Of a stretch of 64,000 bases of DNA, positions 54,062 to 63,426 are shown in pieces. A program made the translations under genes and the position numbers. Origin of the DNA: Prauserella halophila (lineage in GTDB: Bacteria > Actinomycetota > Actinomycetes > Mycobacteriales > Pseudonocardiaceae); assembly GCF_024171895.1 (NCBI RefSeq), contig NZ_JAMTCQ010000011.1, positions 310,001 to 374,000 of the forward strand, in the 5' to 3' direction. Position 1 is the first letter of the stretch, and each line of letters opens with the position of its first letter. Under the pieces are notes generated by a model. The model saw nothing but the letters and a program-made list of their open reading frames with translations, searched no databases and was not told where the DNA came from.

Positions 54062-55399
54062 ATGGATGGTGTGAGGGAGAAGGTCGAGCGGGTCGGTGTT
54101 GTCCGGGCTCGGCGGGCGCGGCTCGACGCCGAAGAACTCGAACTGTTGGCGGAGATCGCGGCGGATGTGAGTGACGATCGGGGTGTGGTGGAGGAGTTGA
54201 CGCCGGTGTTGCGGGTGTCGACGCGCGAGGTGGAGCGGCGGATCGAGGACGGGCGGTCGGTGGTGCGGCGGATGCCGCAGCTGCACGCGGCGATGCAGTC
54301 CGGTGAGGTCGAGTCGTACGGGGCGCGGCGAGTATTGGCCGTGGTTGATCCGCTCGATGACGACACCGCCCGCCAGGTCGACGGTCTCCTGGCGGAGAGG
54401 CTGACGGATGCGCCGGAGACGGCGTGGCAGCCGGGCAACCTCGCACAACGCGTACGCAGACTCGTCGAGAAGACCGACCCCGACGGGCAGACCGAACGGG
54501 CCCGGCGGGCGCGGGCGGAACGCAAGGTCGAACTCACGCCCGGCGAACACGCGATGTCGTCGCTGGAGGTGAGTCTGCCGTCCGAGACGGCGGGTGCCTG
54601 TTATTCGCGGGTCGATGCGATGGCCCGGTCGCTGCGGCACGGTGGTGACCGCCGCACCCTGGACCAGCTACGCGCCGACGTAGCCGCCGACCTGCTACTG
54701 GGACGTGACCCCGGTGTCTCCCCGCCGGAAGCGGCAGCCATGGTCTACCTCCACATACCCGTCGACGCGGCCCTGTCACTGTCCAACAACGGGTGCGAAC
54801 TGGACGGGTACGGGCCGATCCCCGCGCCGATCGCGCGGGAGATCATGACGAACGAGCGGAGTATCTGGCGTGCGGTGTTGTGCGACCCGGGCACGGGTGA
54901 GCCGGTGGATCTGGGGCGCAGGAGGCGGCGGCCGAGTGCGGTGATCCGCGAGTTGGTACGGGTACGCGACCGGGAATGCGTCATGCCCTGGTGCCACCGG
55001 CCCGCCCGGCACTGCGACCACGACCACGAACACCCCTGGACCACCAGCAGCAGTGACAGTGACAGTGACGGTGGTGGGTCGACGTCAGTCGCCAACGGCG
55101 GACCCCGCTGCCGACGACACCACCGACTCAAAGACCACCCCGACTGGAACACCCGCTACAACCCCGTCCACGGCATCACCCACGTGACGACACCACACGG
55201 AGCGACCTACACCGCACACCGCCACCCCGTCCTCACCCCGACGGGACAAGCCCCGGCACGCGACGCCCCGGCACGACAAGACTCGAGACGTCAGGACCCG
55301 GGACGCACAGCCCCGACACGACAGGACCCGGGACGACAGGACCCGGGACGACAGGCGCCGACACGCCGCACCGCCGCACACCGCCACCCCGCCGAGTAG
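54062..55399 (+). CDS. DUF222/HNH endonuclease-type protein (13E12 repeat family)
   Basis: A 445-residue protein. Residues 1-300 correspond to DUF222. An HNH nuclease domain follows with CVMPWCHRPARHCDHDHEHP and GGPRCRRHHRLKDH, in which the cysteine and histidine pairs bind zinc and metal. A Ser/Asp/Gly tract lies inside the HNH domain. The last 50 residues are a low-complexity tail repeating RQDPGR. Family members are common, often many per genome, in actinobacteria and some in M. tuberculosis are DNA-damage induced. The SOS box just upstream agrees. The cellular role is unknown. Confidence 0.85.
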   Translation: MDGVREKVERVGVVRARRARLDAEELELLAEIAADVSDDRGVVEELTPVLRVSTREVERRIEDGRSVVRRMPQLHAAMQSGEVESYGARRVLAVVDPLDDDTARQVDGLLAERLTDAPETAWQPGNLAQRVRRLVEKTDPDGQTERARRARAERKVELTPGEHAMSSLEVSLPSETAGACYSRVDAMARSLRHGGDRRTLDQLRADVAADLLLGRDPGVSPPEAAAMVYLHIPVDAALSLSNNGCELDGYGPIPAPIAREIMTNERSIWRAVLCDPGTGEPVDLGRRRRRPSAVIRELVRVRDRECVMPWCHRPARHCDHDHEHPWTTSSSDSDSDGGGSTSVANGGPRCRRHHRLKDHPDWNTRYNPVHGITHVTTPHGATYTAHRHPVLTPTGQAPARDAPARQDSRRQDPGRTAPTRQDPGRQDPGRQAPTRRTAAHRHPAE

Positions 55400-55498
55400 A
55401 ACCGGAGCGAGAAGCCACCGACCCGGAACGCCAGGACGACGACAACCCACCGTTTCAGGAGCTGTTCAGGAACGAGGGGGCGCTGTGGGTATGAGGAG

Positions 55499-55549
55499 AG
55501 GTCTCCGGTAGAGGGATCAACGACCAAGAAGATCAACTACCGGAGACCT
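55499..55549. repeat. 13-bp inverted repeat at an IS edge
   Basis: AGGTCTCCGGTAG (55499-55511) and its complement (55537-55549) flank 25 bases, immediately before the transposase remnant. It may belong to the left end of the insertion sequence. Confidence 0.5.
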
Positions 55550-55551
55550 CG

Positions 55552-55830
55552 ATGGGCCGTGTATCGGCCGGGGCGCGTCAGGACCTCACGGACCGGCAGT
55601 GGCGAGCATGTCAACGCGTCCTCCCGCCTCGACCGCAGGCAGGACGGCATCCGAAGTGGACACGGCGTCAGGCCTACTCGTCCGCAGCCAACCGGCGTTA
55701 CCTGCGGCGACGCAGAACCCCGGCCACCATCACGATCCCGAAAGACCGGATCGCCCACCGCCGTGCCCGCACTCCTGAACCGCCGGCCACCCTCGACTCG
55801 GCGCCTCTTGCGCCTACGCCACTCCGTTGA
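55552..55830 (+). pseudogene. Internally deleted IS5-type transposase remnant
   Basis: The 92-codon frame begins with DLTDRQWRACQRVLPPRP, the start of IS5-group transposases, has a ribosome-binding site CCGGAGA, and then jumps at about residue 40 to a YLRRRRTPATITIPKDRIAHRR segment that normally lies more than 100 residues later near the end. The stop comes early, and related codons continue in another frame to about 55900. The catalytic acids are lost, so it cannot be active. The rest to 56129 shows no gene. Confidence 0.7.
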
Positions 55831-56129
55831 CCGGCAGTGTGTCCGGCAACGCGATCGGCAGCGTGCCCAGCCGCTCCGAACCACAGATTTTCGTGCATTC
55901 GGTCCACTACCTTCGCCCGAGTGACGAGACCGGTCGTCGACACCCCCGCGAGCCACATTTCCCCTGTTCAACACCGGAATCAGCTATCGAACACCGGGAC
56001 GTCGACGGCGACGCGCCCGTGATCGGCCGACCTCACGGATGATCTCGAAAGAAGATAAGTGCCAATCATCCACTTGATTTCGATCGTGACGGTCAGCACA
56101 CTCCGGGGTAGTCCAACTCGAGGAGTGCC
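55831..56129. promoter_or_regulatory. IS debris and IclR gene promoter region
   Basis: The first 90 bases are out-of-frame transposase remains. An A/T-richer segment at 56047-56092 with AAGTG and CACTT as an inverted pair probably carries the promoter or autoregulatory site of the IclR gene. Confidence 0.35.
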
Positions 56130-56918
56130 ATGACCATCCCCACCGACATCGCCGCAGCCGACGTCCCCACCGACCGCCGCATCCCGCTCGGCGTCGTGGG
56201 TCGGGTGACCCGCGTCCTGGACGCCTTCAGCGAGGCCCCCGGCCGACTCATGCTCGAGGACATCATGCTGCTCACCGGGCTCCCCCGCTCGACGGCCTTC
56301 CGCATCCTCGGCCAGCTCGTCGACGAGGGCTGGCTCGAACACGACACTCGCGGTTACTGCCTCGGCCCGCAGGCGCCCACACTGGTCGGCCAGCCCGGCC
56401 GGCACGAGGAGGTGCGGGTCGCCGCCTCCGCCCACCTCAACGAATTGCATGCGATCACGGGTGCCGTGGCCCATCTGTCCGTCCTGGAGGGAGACCGGGT
56501 CCACTACCTGGACAAGATCGGCGGCCCCGCCGCCCGGTCCGTACCGTCGAGGGTCGGAGCCCGGCTGCTCGCCTCCGACACCGTCAGCGGGTGTGCCCTG
56601 CTCGCGACCTGCTCGCCGGAGTACGTCGACCAGGCACTCGGCGGGCGACTCGACGCCGACCGCATCACGGCACTCCATCGCGAGCTGGCGACCGCACGGC
56701 AGCGTCACGGCGTCGTGCACTTTCCGCCGCATCCGACCACGAACATCGAGTCGATCGCCGCGCCGGTGCCGGGACCGTCGGGGGCGGCAGCGGCGATTTC
56801 GCTGGCAGGGTTGCAGGACCTGTCGCCGGAACGCACCAGCCCCCTGTTGCTGGCTCAGGTACGGCGCATCACCGAAGCGCTCTTCCCGAACCAGCGCCGC
56901 GGGAACACGCCGCCGTGA
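56130..56918 (+). CDS. IclR-family regulator
   Basis: A 262-residue protein with an N-terminal winged helix (RLMLEDIMLLTGLPRSTAFRIL near residue 40-62) and a C-terminal IclR effector domain (AVAHLSVLEGDRVHYLDKIGG, then the IAAPVPGPSGAAAAISLAG region). IclR proteins often control aromatic or steroid catabolism. The start ATG 56130 follows GAGGAG. It lies 4 kb from hsaA and next to no structural gene, so its targets are unclear. Confidence 0.85.
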   Translation: MTIPTDIAAADVPTDRRIPLGVVGRVTRVLDAFSEAPGRLMLEDIMLLTGLPRSTAFRILGQLVDEGWLEHDTRGYCLGPQAPTLVGQPGRHEEVRVAASAHLNELHAITGAVAHLSVLEGDRVHYLDKIGGPAARSVPSRVGARLLASDTVSGCALLATCSPEYVDQALGGRLDADRITALHRELATARQRHGVVHFPPHPTTNIESIAAPVPGPSGAAAAISLAGLQDLSPERTSPLLLAQVRRITEALFPNQRRGNTPP

Positions 56919-57089
56919 TCTGGTCCGGCGAACGCCGTCATTGACCTGGACAACACCGGAATGGTGAAGGCGCGCCTGCACCCGGACGGCACGCTCACAT
57001 GCACCGAGTGGGACAACTCGGCACGGCGGGTGCCGCGGAGGCAATCGGGCCGATGAACACCCGGATGACGAGCACCCGATCGATGAAGA
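56919..57089. other. Short gap before tRNA gene
   Basis: A 31-codon frame from ATG 56962 (MVKARLHPDGTLTCTEW) looks protein-like, but no family is recognised and no start signal is clear. Confidence 0.25.
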
Positions 57090-57175
57090 TGGTGTCCGAG
57101 GGGGGACTTGAACCCCCACGCCCTTGCGGGCACTAGCACCTCAAGCTAGCGCGTCTGCCATTCCGCCACTCGGAC
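57090..57175 (-). tRNA. tRNA-Leu(GAG), CCA encoded
   Basis: The minus strand folds as a class II tRNA: acceptor 5' GTCCGAG pairs with CTCGGAC, the anticodon loop TTGAGGT gives GAG, a long variable arm follows (TGCCCGCAAGGGCG), and the T arm has GGTTCAAGTCC. The 3' end continues with discriminator A and CCA. It reads CUC and CUU. Confidence 0.95.
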
Positions 57176-57176
57176 C

Positions 57177-57522
57177 TGCTGCAGGAAAGGTTACCGGACG
57201 CCGCACGACGCACACACAGGGGGACGACCTCCCGCAGACACCGAATGGCACAGCAGCAGAGCGGCGCAACAGCCGAACAGCAGCACTCGGCGCGCAGCCG
57301 CCCGATCCGGACAACCACGCGCCGACACACGACACGGATCGGATCGGATCGGGAACCGTATTCGCCGAGCGAACCACCTCGCCACGGGAAACCCGTGGAA
57401 CAAATGGTTCTTCCCGGAACACGTCCCCGGAACAGGGGGACGACAGAACAGGGGGACGACAGAAAAACGGGCCGAACCCGCAGGTCCGACCCGTTCTCGA
57501 TCTCCCGGAGAAGATCGGATTG
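57177..57522. repeat. Inter-tRNA spacer with 16-bp duplication
   Basis: The spacer has no convincing gene. ACAGGGGGACGACAGA occurs twice in tandem at 57432-57463, and GGATC is repeated three times near 57336. These may be traces of the event that duplicated the tRNA gene. Confidence 0.45.
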
Positions 57523-57606
57523 TGTCCGAGGGGGGACTTGAACCCCCACGCCCGTTACGGGCACTAGCACCTCAAGCTAGCGCGTCTGCCATTCCGCCAC
57601 TCGGAC
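57523..57606 (-). tRNA. tRNA-Leu(GAG), CCA not encoded
   Basis: A nearly identical second copy 347 bases away on the same strand. Acceptor, anticodon loop and T arm are the same; the variable arm is one base longer (TGCCCGTAACGGGCG), and the 3' end after discriminator A reads CA rather than CCA. Candidate -10 elements (TACTCT; TAACCT in the other copy) precede both. Confidence 0.93.
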
Positions 57607-57693
57607 TTGCTGGCGAATAGAGTAGCGGACACGGCGGCCCTCGCACACAGGGGGTCCCGCCTTCCTGACCCCACATGTCTCACCTGCACCAAC

Positions 57694-57719
57694 GGTCTCA
57701 GTGATAGGTCTCAGTGATA
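57694..57719. repeat. 13-bp direct repeat before the M20 gene
   Basis: GGTCTCAGTGATA is repeated exactly in tandem, ending 11 bases before the GTG start of the peptidase. It could be a regulatory site or a slip duplication. Confidence 0.75.
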
Positions 57720-57730
57720 GGAAGGTCCCC

Positions 57731-59050
57731 GTGACCGACAACCTCATCGAGGCGGCCGCCGACGAGGCCGTGACTCTCACCAGCGAGCTCATCCGCATCG
57801 ACACGACCAACACCGGCGACCCCGACACGGTCGTCGGCGAACGCGCGGCGGCCGAGTACGTCGCCGAGAAGCTCACCGAGGTCGGCTACGAGGTCAGCTA
57901 CGTCGAATCGGGCGGGACGAACCGGCACAACGTCGTCGCGCGGCTGCCCGGCGCCGATCCGTCACGCGGCGCACTGCTCGTGCACGGCCACCTCGACGTC
58001 GTGCCCGCCGACCCCGCCGAGTGGTCCGTGCACCCGTTCTCCGGCGCGGTGCAGGACGGCTACGTCTGGGGCCGCGGCGCCGTCGACATGAAGGACATGG
58101 TGGGCATGACGCTCGCCCTGGCGCGCCACTACAAGCGCGAGGGCATCGTCCCGCCCCGCGACATGATCTTCGCGTTTCTGGCCGACGAGGAGGCGGGCGG
58201 CAAGTACGGCGCCCAGTGGCTCGTGTCGAACCGGCCCGAGCTGTTCGAGGGCGCCACCGAGGCGATCAGCGAGGTCGGCGGCTTCTCGATCACGCTCAAG
58301 GACGACGTGCGCGCCTACCTGGTCGAGACGGCCCAGCGCGGGATCCGCTGGATGACGCTGCGCGTGCGCGGCACGGCGGGCCACGGCTCGATGATCCACC
58401 GCGACAACGCCGTCACCAAACTGTCCGAGGCCGTCGCGAAGCTCGGCAACCACCGTTTCCCGCTCGTCGTGTCCGACTCGGTGCGCGAGTTCCTGGACGG
58501 CGTCACCGAGATCACCGGCTGGGAGTTCCCGGACGACGACCTCGAAGGCAGTGTCGCCAAGCTCGGCAACATCTCCCGCATGATCGGCGCGACGCTCCGC
58601 GACACCGCCAACCCGACGATGCTCACGGCCGGCTACAAGGCCAACGTCATCCCGTCCGTGGCCGAGGCGTCCGTCGACTGCCGCATCCTGCCCGGCAGGC
58701 TGGAGGCCTTCGACCGCGAACTCGACGACCTGCTCGGCCCCGACGTGGAACGCGAATGGATGGAACTGCCGCCGGTGGAGACGACGTTCGACGGCGCGAT
58801 CGTCGACGCCATGAGCGCGGCCGTCACCGCCGAGGACCCCGGCTCGCGCACCCTGCCCTACATGCTCTCGGCAGGCACGGACGCGAAGGCGTTCCAGCGG
58901 CTCGGCATCCGCAACTTCGGGTTCGCTCCCCTGCAGCTGCCGGCCGACCTGGACTTCTCGGCCCTGTTCCACGGCGTCGACGAACGGGTTCCGGTGGACG
59001 CACTCAAGTTCGGCACCCGCGTGCTCGACCGGTTCTTCCGCAGCGCCTGA
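57731..59050 (+). CDS. M20-family metallopeptidase
   Basis: A 439-residue cytoplasmic metallohydrolase. The two zinc sites use His in LVHGHLDVVPAD, Asp in WGRGAVDMKDM, the catalytic Glu pair in LADEEAGG, and the final His in ALFHGVDERVP. A lid/dimerisation domain lies between residues 190 and 320 (RGTAGHGSMIHRDNAV). Family members remove amino acids or acyl groups from small peptides or acylated amino acids. The GTG at 57731 follows GAAGG. Confidence 0.88.
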   Translation: MTDNLIEAAADEAVTLTSELIRIDTTNTGDPDTVVGERAAAEYVAEKLTEVGYEVSYVESGGTNRHNVVARLPGADPSRGALLVHGHLDVVPADPAEWSVHPFSGAVQDGYVWGRGAVDMKDMVGMTLALARHYKREGIVPPRDMIFAFLADEEAGGKYGAQWLVSNRPELFEGATEAISEVGGFSITLKDDVRAYLVETAQRGIRWMTLRVRGTAGHGSMIHRDNAVTKLSEAVAKLGNHRFPLVVSDSVREFLDGVTEITGWEFPDDDLEGSVAKLGNISRMIGATLRDTANPTMLTAGYKANVIPSVAEASVDCRILPGRLEAFDRELDDLLGPDVEREWMELPPVETTFDGAIVDAMSAAVTAEDPGSRTLPYMLSAGTDAKAFQRLGIRNFGFAPLQLPADLDFSALFHGVDERVPVDALKFGTRVLDRFFRSA

Positions 59051-59108
59051 CCGCGGCCGGCGCTGCACTCAGACCCGTGTGTCCTGCACTCGTGACCGAG
59101 CGCGTCGC

Positions 59109-59176
59109 CACGGCACCCTGTTCGCCACGGCACCCTGCTCGGCACGGCACCCTGTTCGCCACGCCACCCTGCTCGG
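59109..59176. repeat. Four-copy 17-bp tandem repeat
   Basis: Units CACGGCACCCTGTTCGC and CACGGCACCCTGCTCGG alternate over 59109-59176, between the convergent peptidase and ABC permease genes. It is similar in style to the arrays at 53457 and 39892. Confidence 0.85.
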
Positions 59177-59197
59177 CGCGCCACACGGTCGCCGGCG

Positions 59198-60052
59198 TCA
59201 CTTGCGGTTGTAGCGCCGCATCGTCAGCGGGCCGAAGATCGCCAGGATGATCCCGGCCGAGACGAACATCCACAGCGTCGCCGAGCCGTCCCACTGCCCG
59301 CTCAGCGCGCCGCGCACGGCCGCGACCAGATGCGCGATCGGGTTGACGTCCACGAACCCCTGCAGCCACTCCGGCATCGTCCGCGGGTCGACGAACACGT
59401 TGCTGAGGAACGACAACGGGAACAGCACCATGGCGCTGACACCCATCACCGAACGTTCCGAGCGCAACACCAGGCCGAGCAACGTCCAGATCCACGAGAA
59501 CGCGAACGAGAACACCAGCAGCAACCCGATGCCCACCAGCACGCCGAGCACGCCGCCGCCGGGCCGGTACCCGAGGACCAGCCCCAGCACGATGATCACC
59601 ACCGAGGCCAGCGAATACCGGCAGACGTCGCCGATCACCGCGCCCACCAGCGCGGACGGCCGCCAGATCGGCAGCGTGCGGAACCGGTCGAACACGCCCT
59701 TCTGAATGTCGGCGTTCAACCCGACACCGGTGTACATCGTGATCATCGCGACGCTCATCACCAGCACGCCCGGCAGGAGGTACTGCAGGTACTCCTCGGG
59801 CGATCCCGCCAGCGCACCACCGAACAGGTAGGTGAACATGAGCGTCATGATCACCGGGAACGCCGTGACGTCGAACAGCTGCTCCGGCACGTGCTTGATC
59901 TTGAGCATCGCTCGCCATGCGAACGTCACCGACGCCGACCACGCGCTCGGATGCGTCGGCGGCTCGCCGCTGGCCAGCACCGCGCCCAGATTGTCCGCGA
60001 CGGGCGTGTAGCCGTCGGCCTCGGCGCGTTCCGCGCTCGACGTGCTCGTCAT
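59198..60052 (-). CDS. ABC-2 type permease, DrrB-like
   Basis: A 284-residue membrane protein with six predicted helices and the ABC-2 core ([50 protein letters not shown]-type segment near 210). The ATG at 60052 overlaps the ATPase stop by four bases, so the two form a translationally coupled exporter. Related proteins export drugs, lipids or antibiotics; the substrate is not known. Confidence 0.88.
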   Translation of the reverse strand: MTSTSSAERAEADGYTPVADNLGAVLASGEPPTHPSAWSASVTFAWRAMLKIKHVPEQLFDVTAFPVIMTLMFTYLFGGALAGSPEEYLQYLLPGVLVMSVAMITMYTGVGLNADIQKGVFDRFRTLPIWRPSALVGAVIGDVCRYSLASVVIIVLGLVLGYRPGGGVLGVLVGIGLLLVFSFAFSWIWTLLGLVLRSERSVMGVSAMVLFPLSFLSNVFVDPRTMPEWLQGFVDVNPIAHLVAAVRGALSGQWDGSATLWMFVSAGIILAIFGPLTMRRYNRK

Positions 60053-61026
60053 GGCCGGGTCTCCTTCCGATCCGTCAGAGCCAGGAACACCTCGTCGAGG
60101 CTCGGCTGGCCGAGTGAGAAGTCGTCGACGGTGATGCCGTCCTGAGCCAGCCGCGCGAGCGCACGCGACGCGTGCTCGGCCGCCCCTCGCCCGGACTCGC
60201 CACCCGAGATCCGGGCCGTCAGCGCCACCGGGTCGGCGTCGAAGTGCACCTGGGTACCCAGTTCCGCGGCCAGCACGCGTTCGGCCTGGGCCCGCTCCTC
60301 GCCGCGGCGCAGCCGCACGTGGACCGACCCTGCACCCACGGACGACTTGAGCTCGCCGGGCGTGCCCTCCGCGATGACCGTGCCGTGGTCGATCACCGCG
60401 ATCCGGCCCGCGAGATGATCGGCCTCGTCGAGGTACTGCGTGGTCAGCAGCACGGTGGTGCCCTGCTCGACGATGATCCGCACGATGTCCCACACCTGGT
60501 TACGGCTGCGCGGATCGAGCCCCGTCGTCGGTTCGTCGAGGAACAGCAGCCGGGGCGTGGAGATGATGCTCGCGGCGATGTCGATTCGCCTGCGCATGCC
60601 GCCGGAGTAGTTCTTCACCTGCCGGTCCGCCGCATCGGTCAGGCCGAACGCCTCGAGCAGTTCCCCCGATCGCCGCTTCGCCGTGGACTTGCCGTGCCCC
60701 AGCAACCTGCCCAGCAGCACCAGGTTCTCGGTGCCCGTCAGGTCCTCGTCGATCGACGCGTACTGGCCCGTCAGGCTCACCTGCCTGCGTACGAGCGCGG
60801 CGTCGCCGACGATGTCCCGCCCGAACACGGTGCCGTGCCCGGCATCCGGCCGCAGCAGGGTGGCCAGCATGCGCACGAACGTCGTCTTGCCTGCTCCGTT
60901 CGGCCCGAGAATCCCGTACACGGCCGCCTCCGGCACGCGCAGGTCGATACCGTCGACCGCGCGGGTTTTGCCGAAGACCTTGACGAGGCCGGACGTCTCG
61001 ATGGCCGGAGCGGTCGATACTGTCAC
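60049..61026 (-). CDS. ABC exporter ATPase, DrrA-like
   Basis: A 325-residue ATPase with Walker [10 protein letters not shown], the signature [13 protein letters not shown], Walker [13 protein letters not shown], and the DrrA-type C-terminal domain ([10 protein letters not shown] through [10 protein letters not shown]). The GTG at 61026 with GGGGAA upstream gives the family-length N-terminus. It powers the permease coded immediately after. Confidence 0.92.
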   Translation of the reverse strand: MTVSTAPAIETSGLVKVFGKTRAVDGIDLRVPEAAVYGILGPNGAGKTTFVRMLATLLRPDAGHGTVFGRDIVGDAALVRRQVSLTGQYASIDEDLTGTENLVLLGRLLGHGKSTAKRRSGELLEAFGLTDAADRQVKNYSGGMRRRIDIAASIISTPRLLFLDEPTTGLDPRSRNQVWDIVRIIVEQGTTVLLTTQYLDEADHLAGRIAVIDHGTVIAEGTPGELKSSVGAGSVHVRLRRGEERAQAERVLAAELGTQVHFDADPVALTARISGGESGRGAAEHASRALARLAQDGITVDDFSLGQPSLDEVFLALTDRKETRP

Positions 61027-61145
61027 TGCTTCCCCTTTCGCCACACCCGCACCGGGGTGACCGGTTCCCGGATACGAACCGCACTGCGGTGAACGGTTAG
61101 ATTGCCCCTGCACATTCCGACCTCACCGGAAGAAGGGCACGCGAC

Positions 61146-61925
61146 ATGGACGGCGAGATCCGCGAACTGTACGTCTACCCCGTGAAAGGGCTGAGCCCAC
61201 AGAAGCTGTCGTCGGTCACCCTCGAACCCGGTCGCGGCGTGCCGTACGACCGGGCGTTCGCGCTCGCCCGGCCCGACGGCCGATACACCCCTGGCTCGTC
61301 CGAACCGCTGCCGAAGACCCAGTTCTTCATGCTCGCCCGCAACGCGTCGCTCGCCGGCTACCGCACCCGATTCGATCCGGAGACCGGTGTACTGCGTGCG
61401 GAGCGGGACGGTCGCACCGTGCTCGAGGCGACCCTCACCACCGACGACGGCGCCGCGGCCGTGACCACATTCTTCGCCGAGGTGCTCGGCCTGTCCACTC
61501 CGCCCGTGCTGGCCCGTGTCGACGGCAGGCGGTTCACCGACGTCTCCGTCGTGTCCGACGCGATGATGAACGCCGTCTCGCTGGTGAACCTCGCCTCGGT
61601 GCGTGCCCTCGGCGAACGTCTCGGCACGGAACTCGACCCCCGCCGGTTCCGGGCGAACCTCTACTACGACGGCCTGCCGGCCTTCAGCGAGCGCGACCTC
61701 GTCGGCGAGGAGATCACGGTCGGCGATCTCCGGCTCCGTGGTGTGCTCGCCACGAAGCGCTGCGCCGCGACCGAGGTCAACCCGGACACCACCGAGCGCG
61801 ACATCGACCTGCCGCGACGCCTCCATCAGGAGTTCGGCCACAACGAGATGGGCGTGTATGCCGAGGTGGTCGCCGGCGGCACCGCCCGCCCCGGCGACGC
61901 GGTCGACCATCCGGTCGCCGGCTGA
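61146..61925 (+). CDS. MOSC-domain protein
   Basis: A 259-residue protein with an N-terminal beta-barrel MOSC_N region (ELYVYPVKGLSPQKLSSV) and a MOSC core (SLVNLASVRALGERLG, RFRANLYYDG, ATKRCAATEVNPDT). The cysteine in TKRCAAT is the molybdenum-cofactor ligand of mARC/YcbX-type enzymes. These reduce N-hydroxylated compounds. ATG 61146 follows GAAGGGCACG. Confidence 0.85.
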   Translation: MDGEIRELYVYPVKGLSPQKLSSVTLEPGRGVPYDRAFALARPDGRYTPGSSEPLPKTQFFMLARNASLAGYRTRFDPETGVLRAERDGRTVLEATLTTDDGAAAVTTFFAEVLGLSTPPVLARVDGRRFTDVSVVSDAMMNAVSLVNLASVRALGERLGTELDPRRFRANLYYDGLPAFSERDLVGEEITVGDLRLRGVLATKRCAATEVNPDTTERDIDLPRRLHQEFGHNEMGVYAEVVAGGTARPGDAVDHPVAG

Positions 61926-61979
61926 CGACGTGCCTGCCGCGCTGTCACACCGCCGGCCGCACGATCTACAGTGTGCCCC

Positions 61980-62327
61980 GTGAGTTCCGACTGCCTGTTC
62001 TGCAGCATCGTCCTGCGGTCCGTACCCGCCACGATCGTCCACGAAACCGACTCCGTGCTGGCGTTCCGCGACATCAACCCGCAGGCGCCCACGCACGTGC
62101 TGGTCATCCCGAAGGCGCACCATTCCGACGCGGCGTCGATGGCCACCACCGATCCGGCACTGGCGGGCCGGGTACTGGACGTCGCCGGTCAGGTCGCCGC
62201 CGCAGACGGGGTCGACGCCGCCGGTTACCGGCTCGTGTTCAACACCGGCAAGGACGGCCAGCAGACCGTGTTCCACGCCCACTGTCACGTCCTCGGCGGG
62301 CGCGGCATGGAGTGGCCTCCGGGCTGA
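61980..62327 (+). CDS. HIT-family (HINT-like) nucleotide hydrolase
   Basis: A 115-residue protein with CLFCSIVLRSVPA at the start and the histidine triad in VFHAHCHVLGG. HINT enzymes hydrolyse nucleoside phosphoramidates. The start is probably GTG 61980 (a GTG at 61971 is possible); there is no ribosome-binding site, but TACAGT is close upstream, so the transcript may be leaderless. Confidence 0.88.
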   Translation: MSSDCLFCSIVLRSVPATIVHETDSVLAFRDINPQAPTHVLVIPKAHHSDAASMATTDPALAGRVLDVAGQVAAADGVDAAGYRLVFNTGKDGQQTVFHAHCHVLGGRGMEWPPG

Positions 62328-62401
62328 CGATACCCACAGTGACCGTGCAGCCGGCCACTGGAGTCCACTGTGGACAGCAGCTCCGGACAACCGTGGCGTT
62401 C

Positions 62402-63259
62402 TCACGAACGAGCCTCCGCCAGCCGTGCCAACAGCCGGGCCGCTTCTGCCGTCGCTTCGGGTCGTGCGAGGAATCCCGCGTGACTGCCGGGCAACGTGTG
62501 CACGTCGAACGGGTTGCCGGGTGTCACGGCGTCCGCGTCGGCGATCAGCCGATCCTGCATCGCCGGTGGCATCGACGTGTCCGCCGCCAACCGCACATAC
62601 GTGTGCGGCACGCTCCCCCACCGGCCGATGTCTGCCGGCTCACCCGGGTCGAGGATCTCGTCGGGGTCGAGCAGGGCCAGGTAGGCGAGGAATTCGTCGT
62701 CGGTGACGTCGGCGAGCATCGCGTCCTTGAGCGCTGCGAGCACGTCCGGGTCGGCCGTGCGCCAGTTCATCCGGAGCGCGCCGAGCTGCGCGGGATCGGC
62801 GACGAGCACGTTCGGCAGGTTGTTCAGCGCGCTGGCGGCGTACTCGGGCGTGGCCATGTACTCGGCGACCGTCGCCGCGACCGGACACCACGCCGAGATG
62901 TACACGGCCCGGTCGACCAGCTCCGGCTCGGTGCTCAGCAGGGTTGTGAGCGGCAGCCCGCCCCGGCTGTGCCCCACCACGACCACCGGCCCGTGCTCCC
63001 GTGCCCGGCGGACGGTCGCCGCGAGGTGCTCGGCCGCACCGGCCACCGTCACCCCGGCGGCCTGCGACGGCACGGCGCCGAGCGCCGACGGGTCCTGCGG
63101 CGCCTGGTACGCGACGGGCCGCGTGCTGCCGAAGCCGTGACCGGGAAGGTCGACGGCGAGGGCACGCACACCCAGCAGAGTCAGCTCCCGCAGCAACGGC
63201 GCCGCCGAGAAGGAGTTACTGTTCGAACCAGGAACGAAGACGAGGGTCGGTGACGGCAT
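62402..63259 (-). CDS. Alpha/beta hydrolase
   Basis: A 285-residue hydrolase with LVFVPGSNSNSFS as the oxyanion region, the serine in VVVGHSRGGLPL and the histidine in PGSHAGFLA. The pattern resembles aclacinomycin methylesterase-like enzymes. ATG 63259 follows AAGGTCG. A broken TetR gene lies upstream on the same strand, and a palindrome between them may be its operator. The substrate is unknown. Confidence 0.85.
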   Translation of the reverse strand: MPSPTLVFVPGSNSNSFSAAPLLRELTLLGVRALAVDLPGHGFGSTRPVAYQAPQDPSALGAVPSQAAGVTVAGAAEHLAATVRRAREHGPVVVVGHSRGGLPLTTLLSTEPELVDRAVYISAWCPVAATVAEYMATPEYAASALNNLPNVLVADPAQLGALRMNWRTADPDVLAALKDAMLADVTDDEFLAYLALLDPDEILDPGEPADIGRWGSVPHTYVRLAADTSMPPAMQDRLIADADAVTPGNPFDVHTLPGSHAGFLARPEATAEAARLLARLAEARS

Positions 63260-63376
63260 GCGTCGACCTTGGCAGCCCACTGCGTGGCGCGCCCAGCGAT
63301 TTTTCCCGGCCTCCGCGCGATGTCGGTGAGTGGCGGCACCCGGGCGAGGGTGAGGGAAGCCTGCACATGAGCGATT

Positions 63377-63396
63377 CCGTATAGGACGTTATACGG
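63377..63396. promoter_or_regulatory. Palindrome upstream of the hydrolase
   Basis: CCGTATA and its complement flank six bases. The symmetry and the position between a TetR remnant and the hydrolase suggest a TetR operator. Confidence 0.45.
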
Positions 63397-63426
63397 CTGG
63401 CCCGGCTGTTCGCCCGTCTCACTCGG

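Noticed and set aside
57124-57567. 147-codon frame spanning both tRNA genes
   Set aside because: It runs through two structural RNAs and is low complexity.
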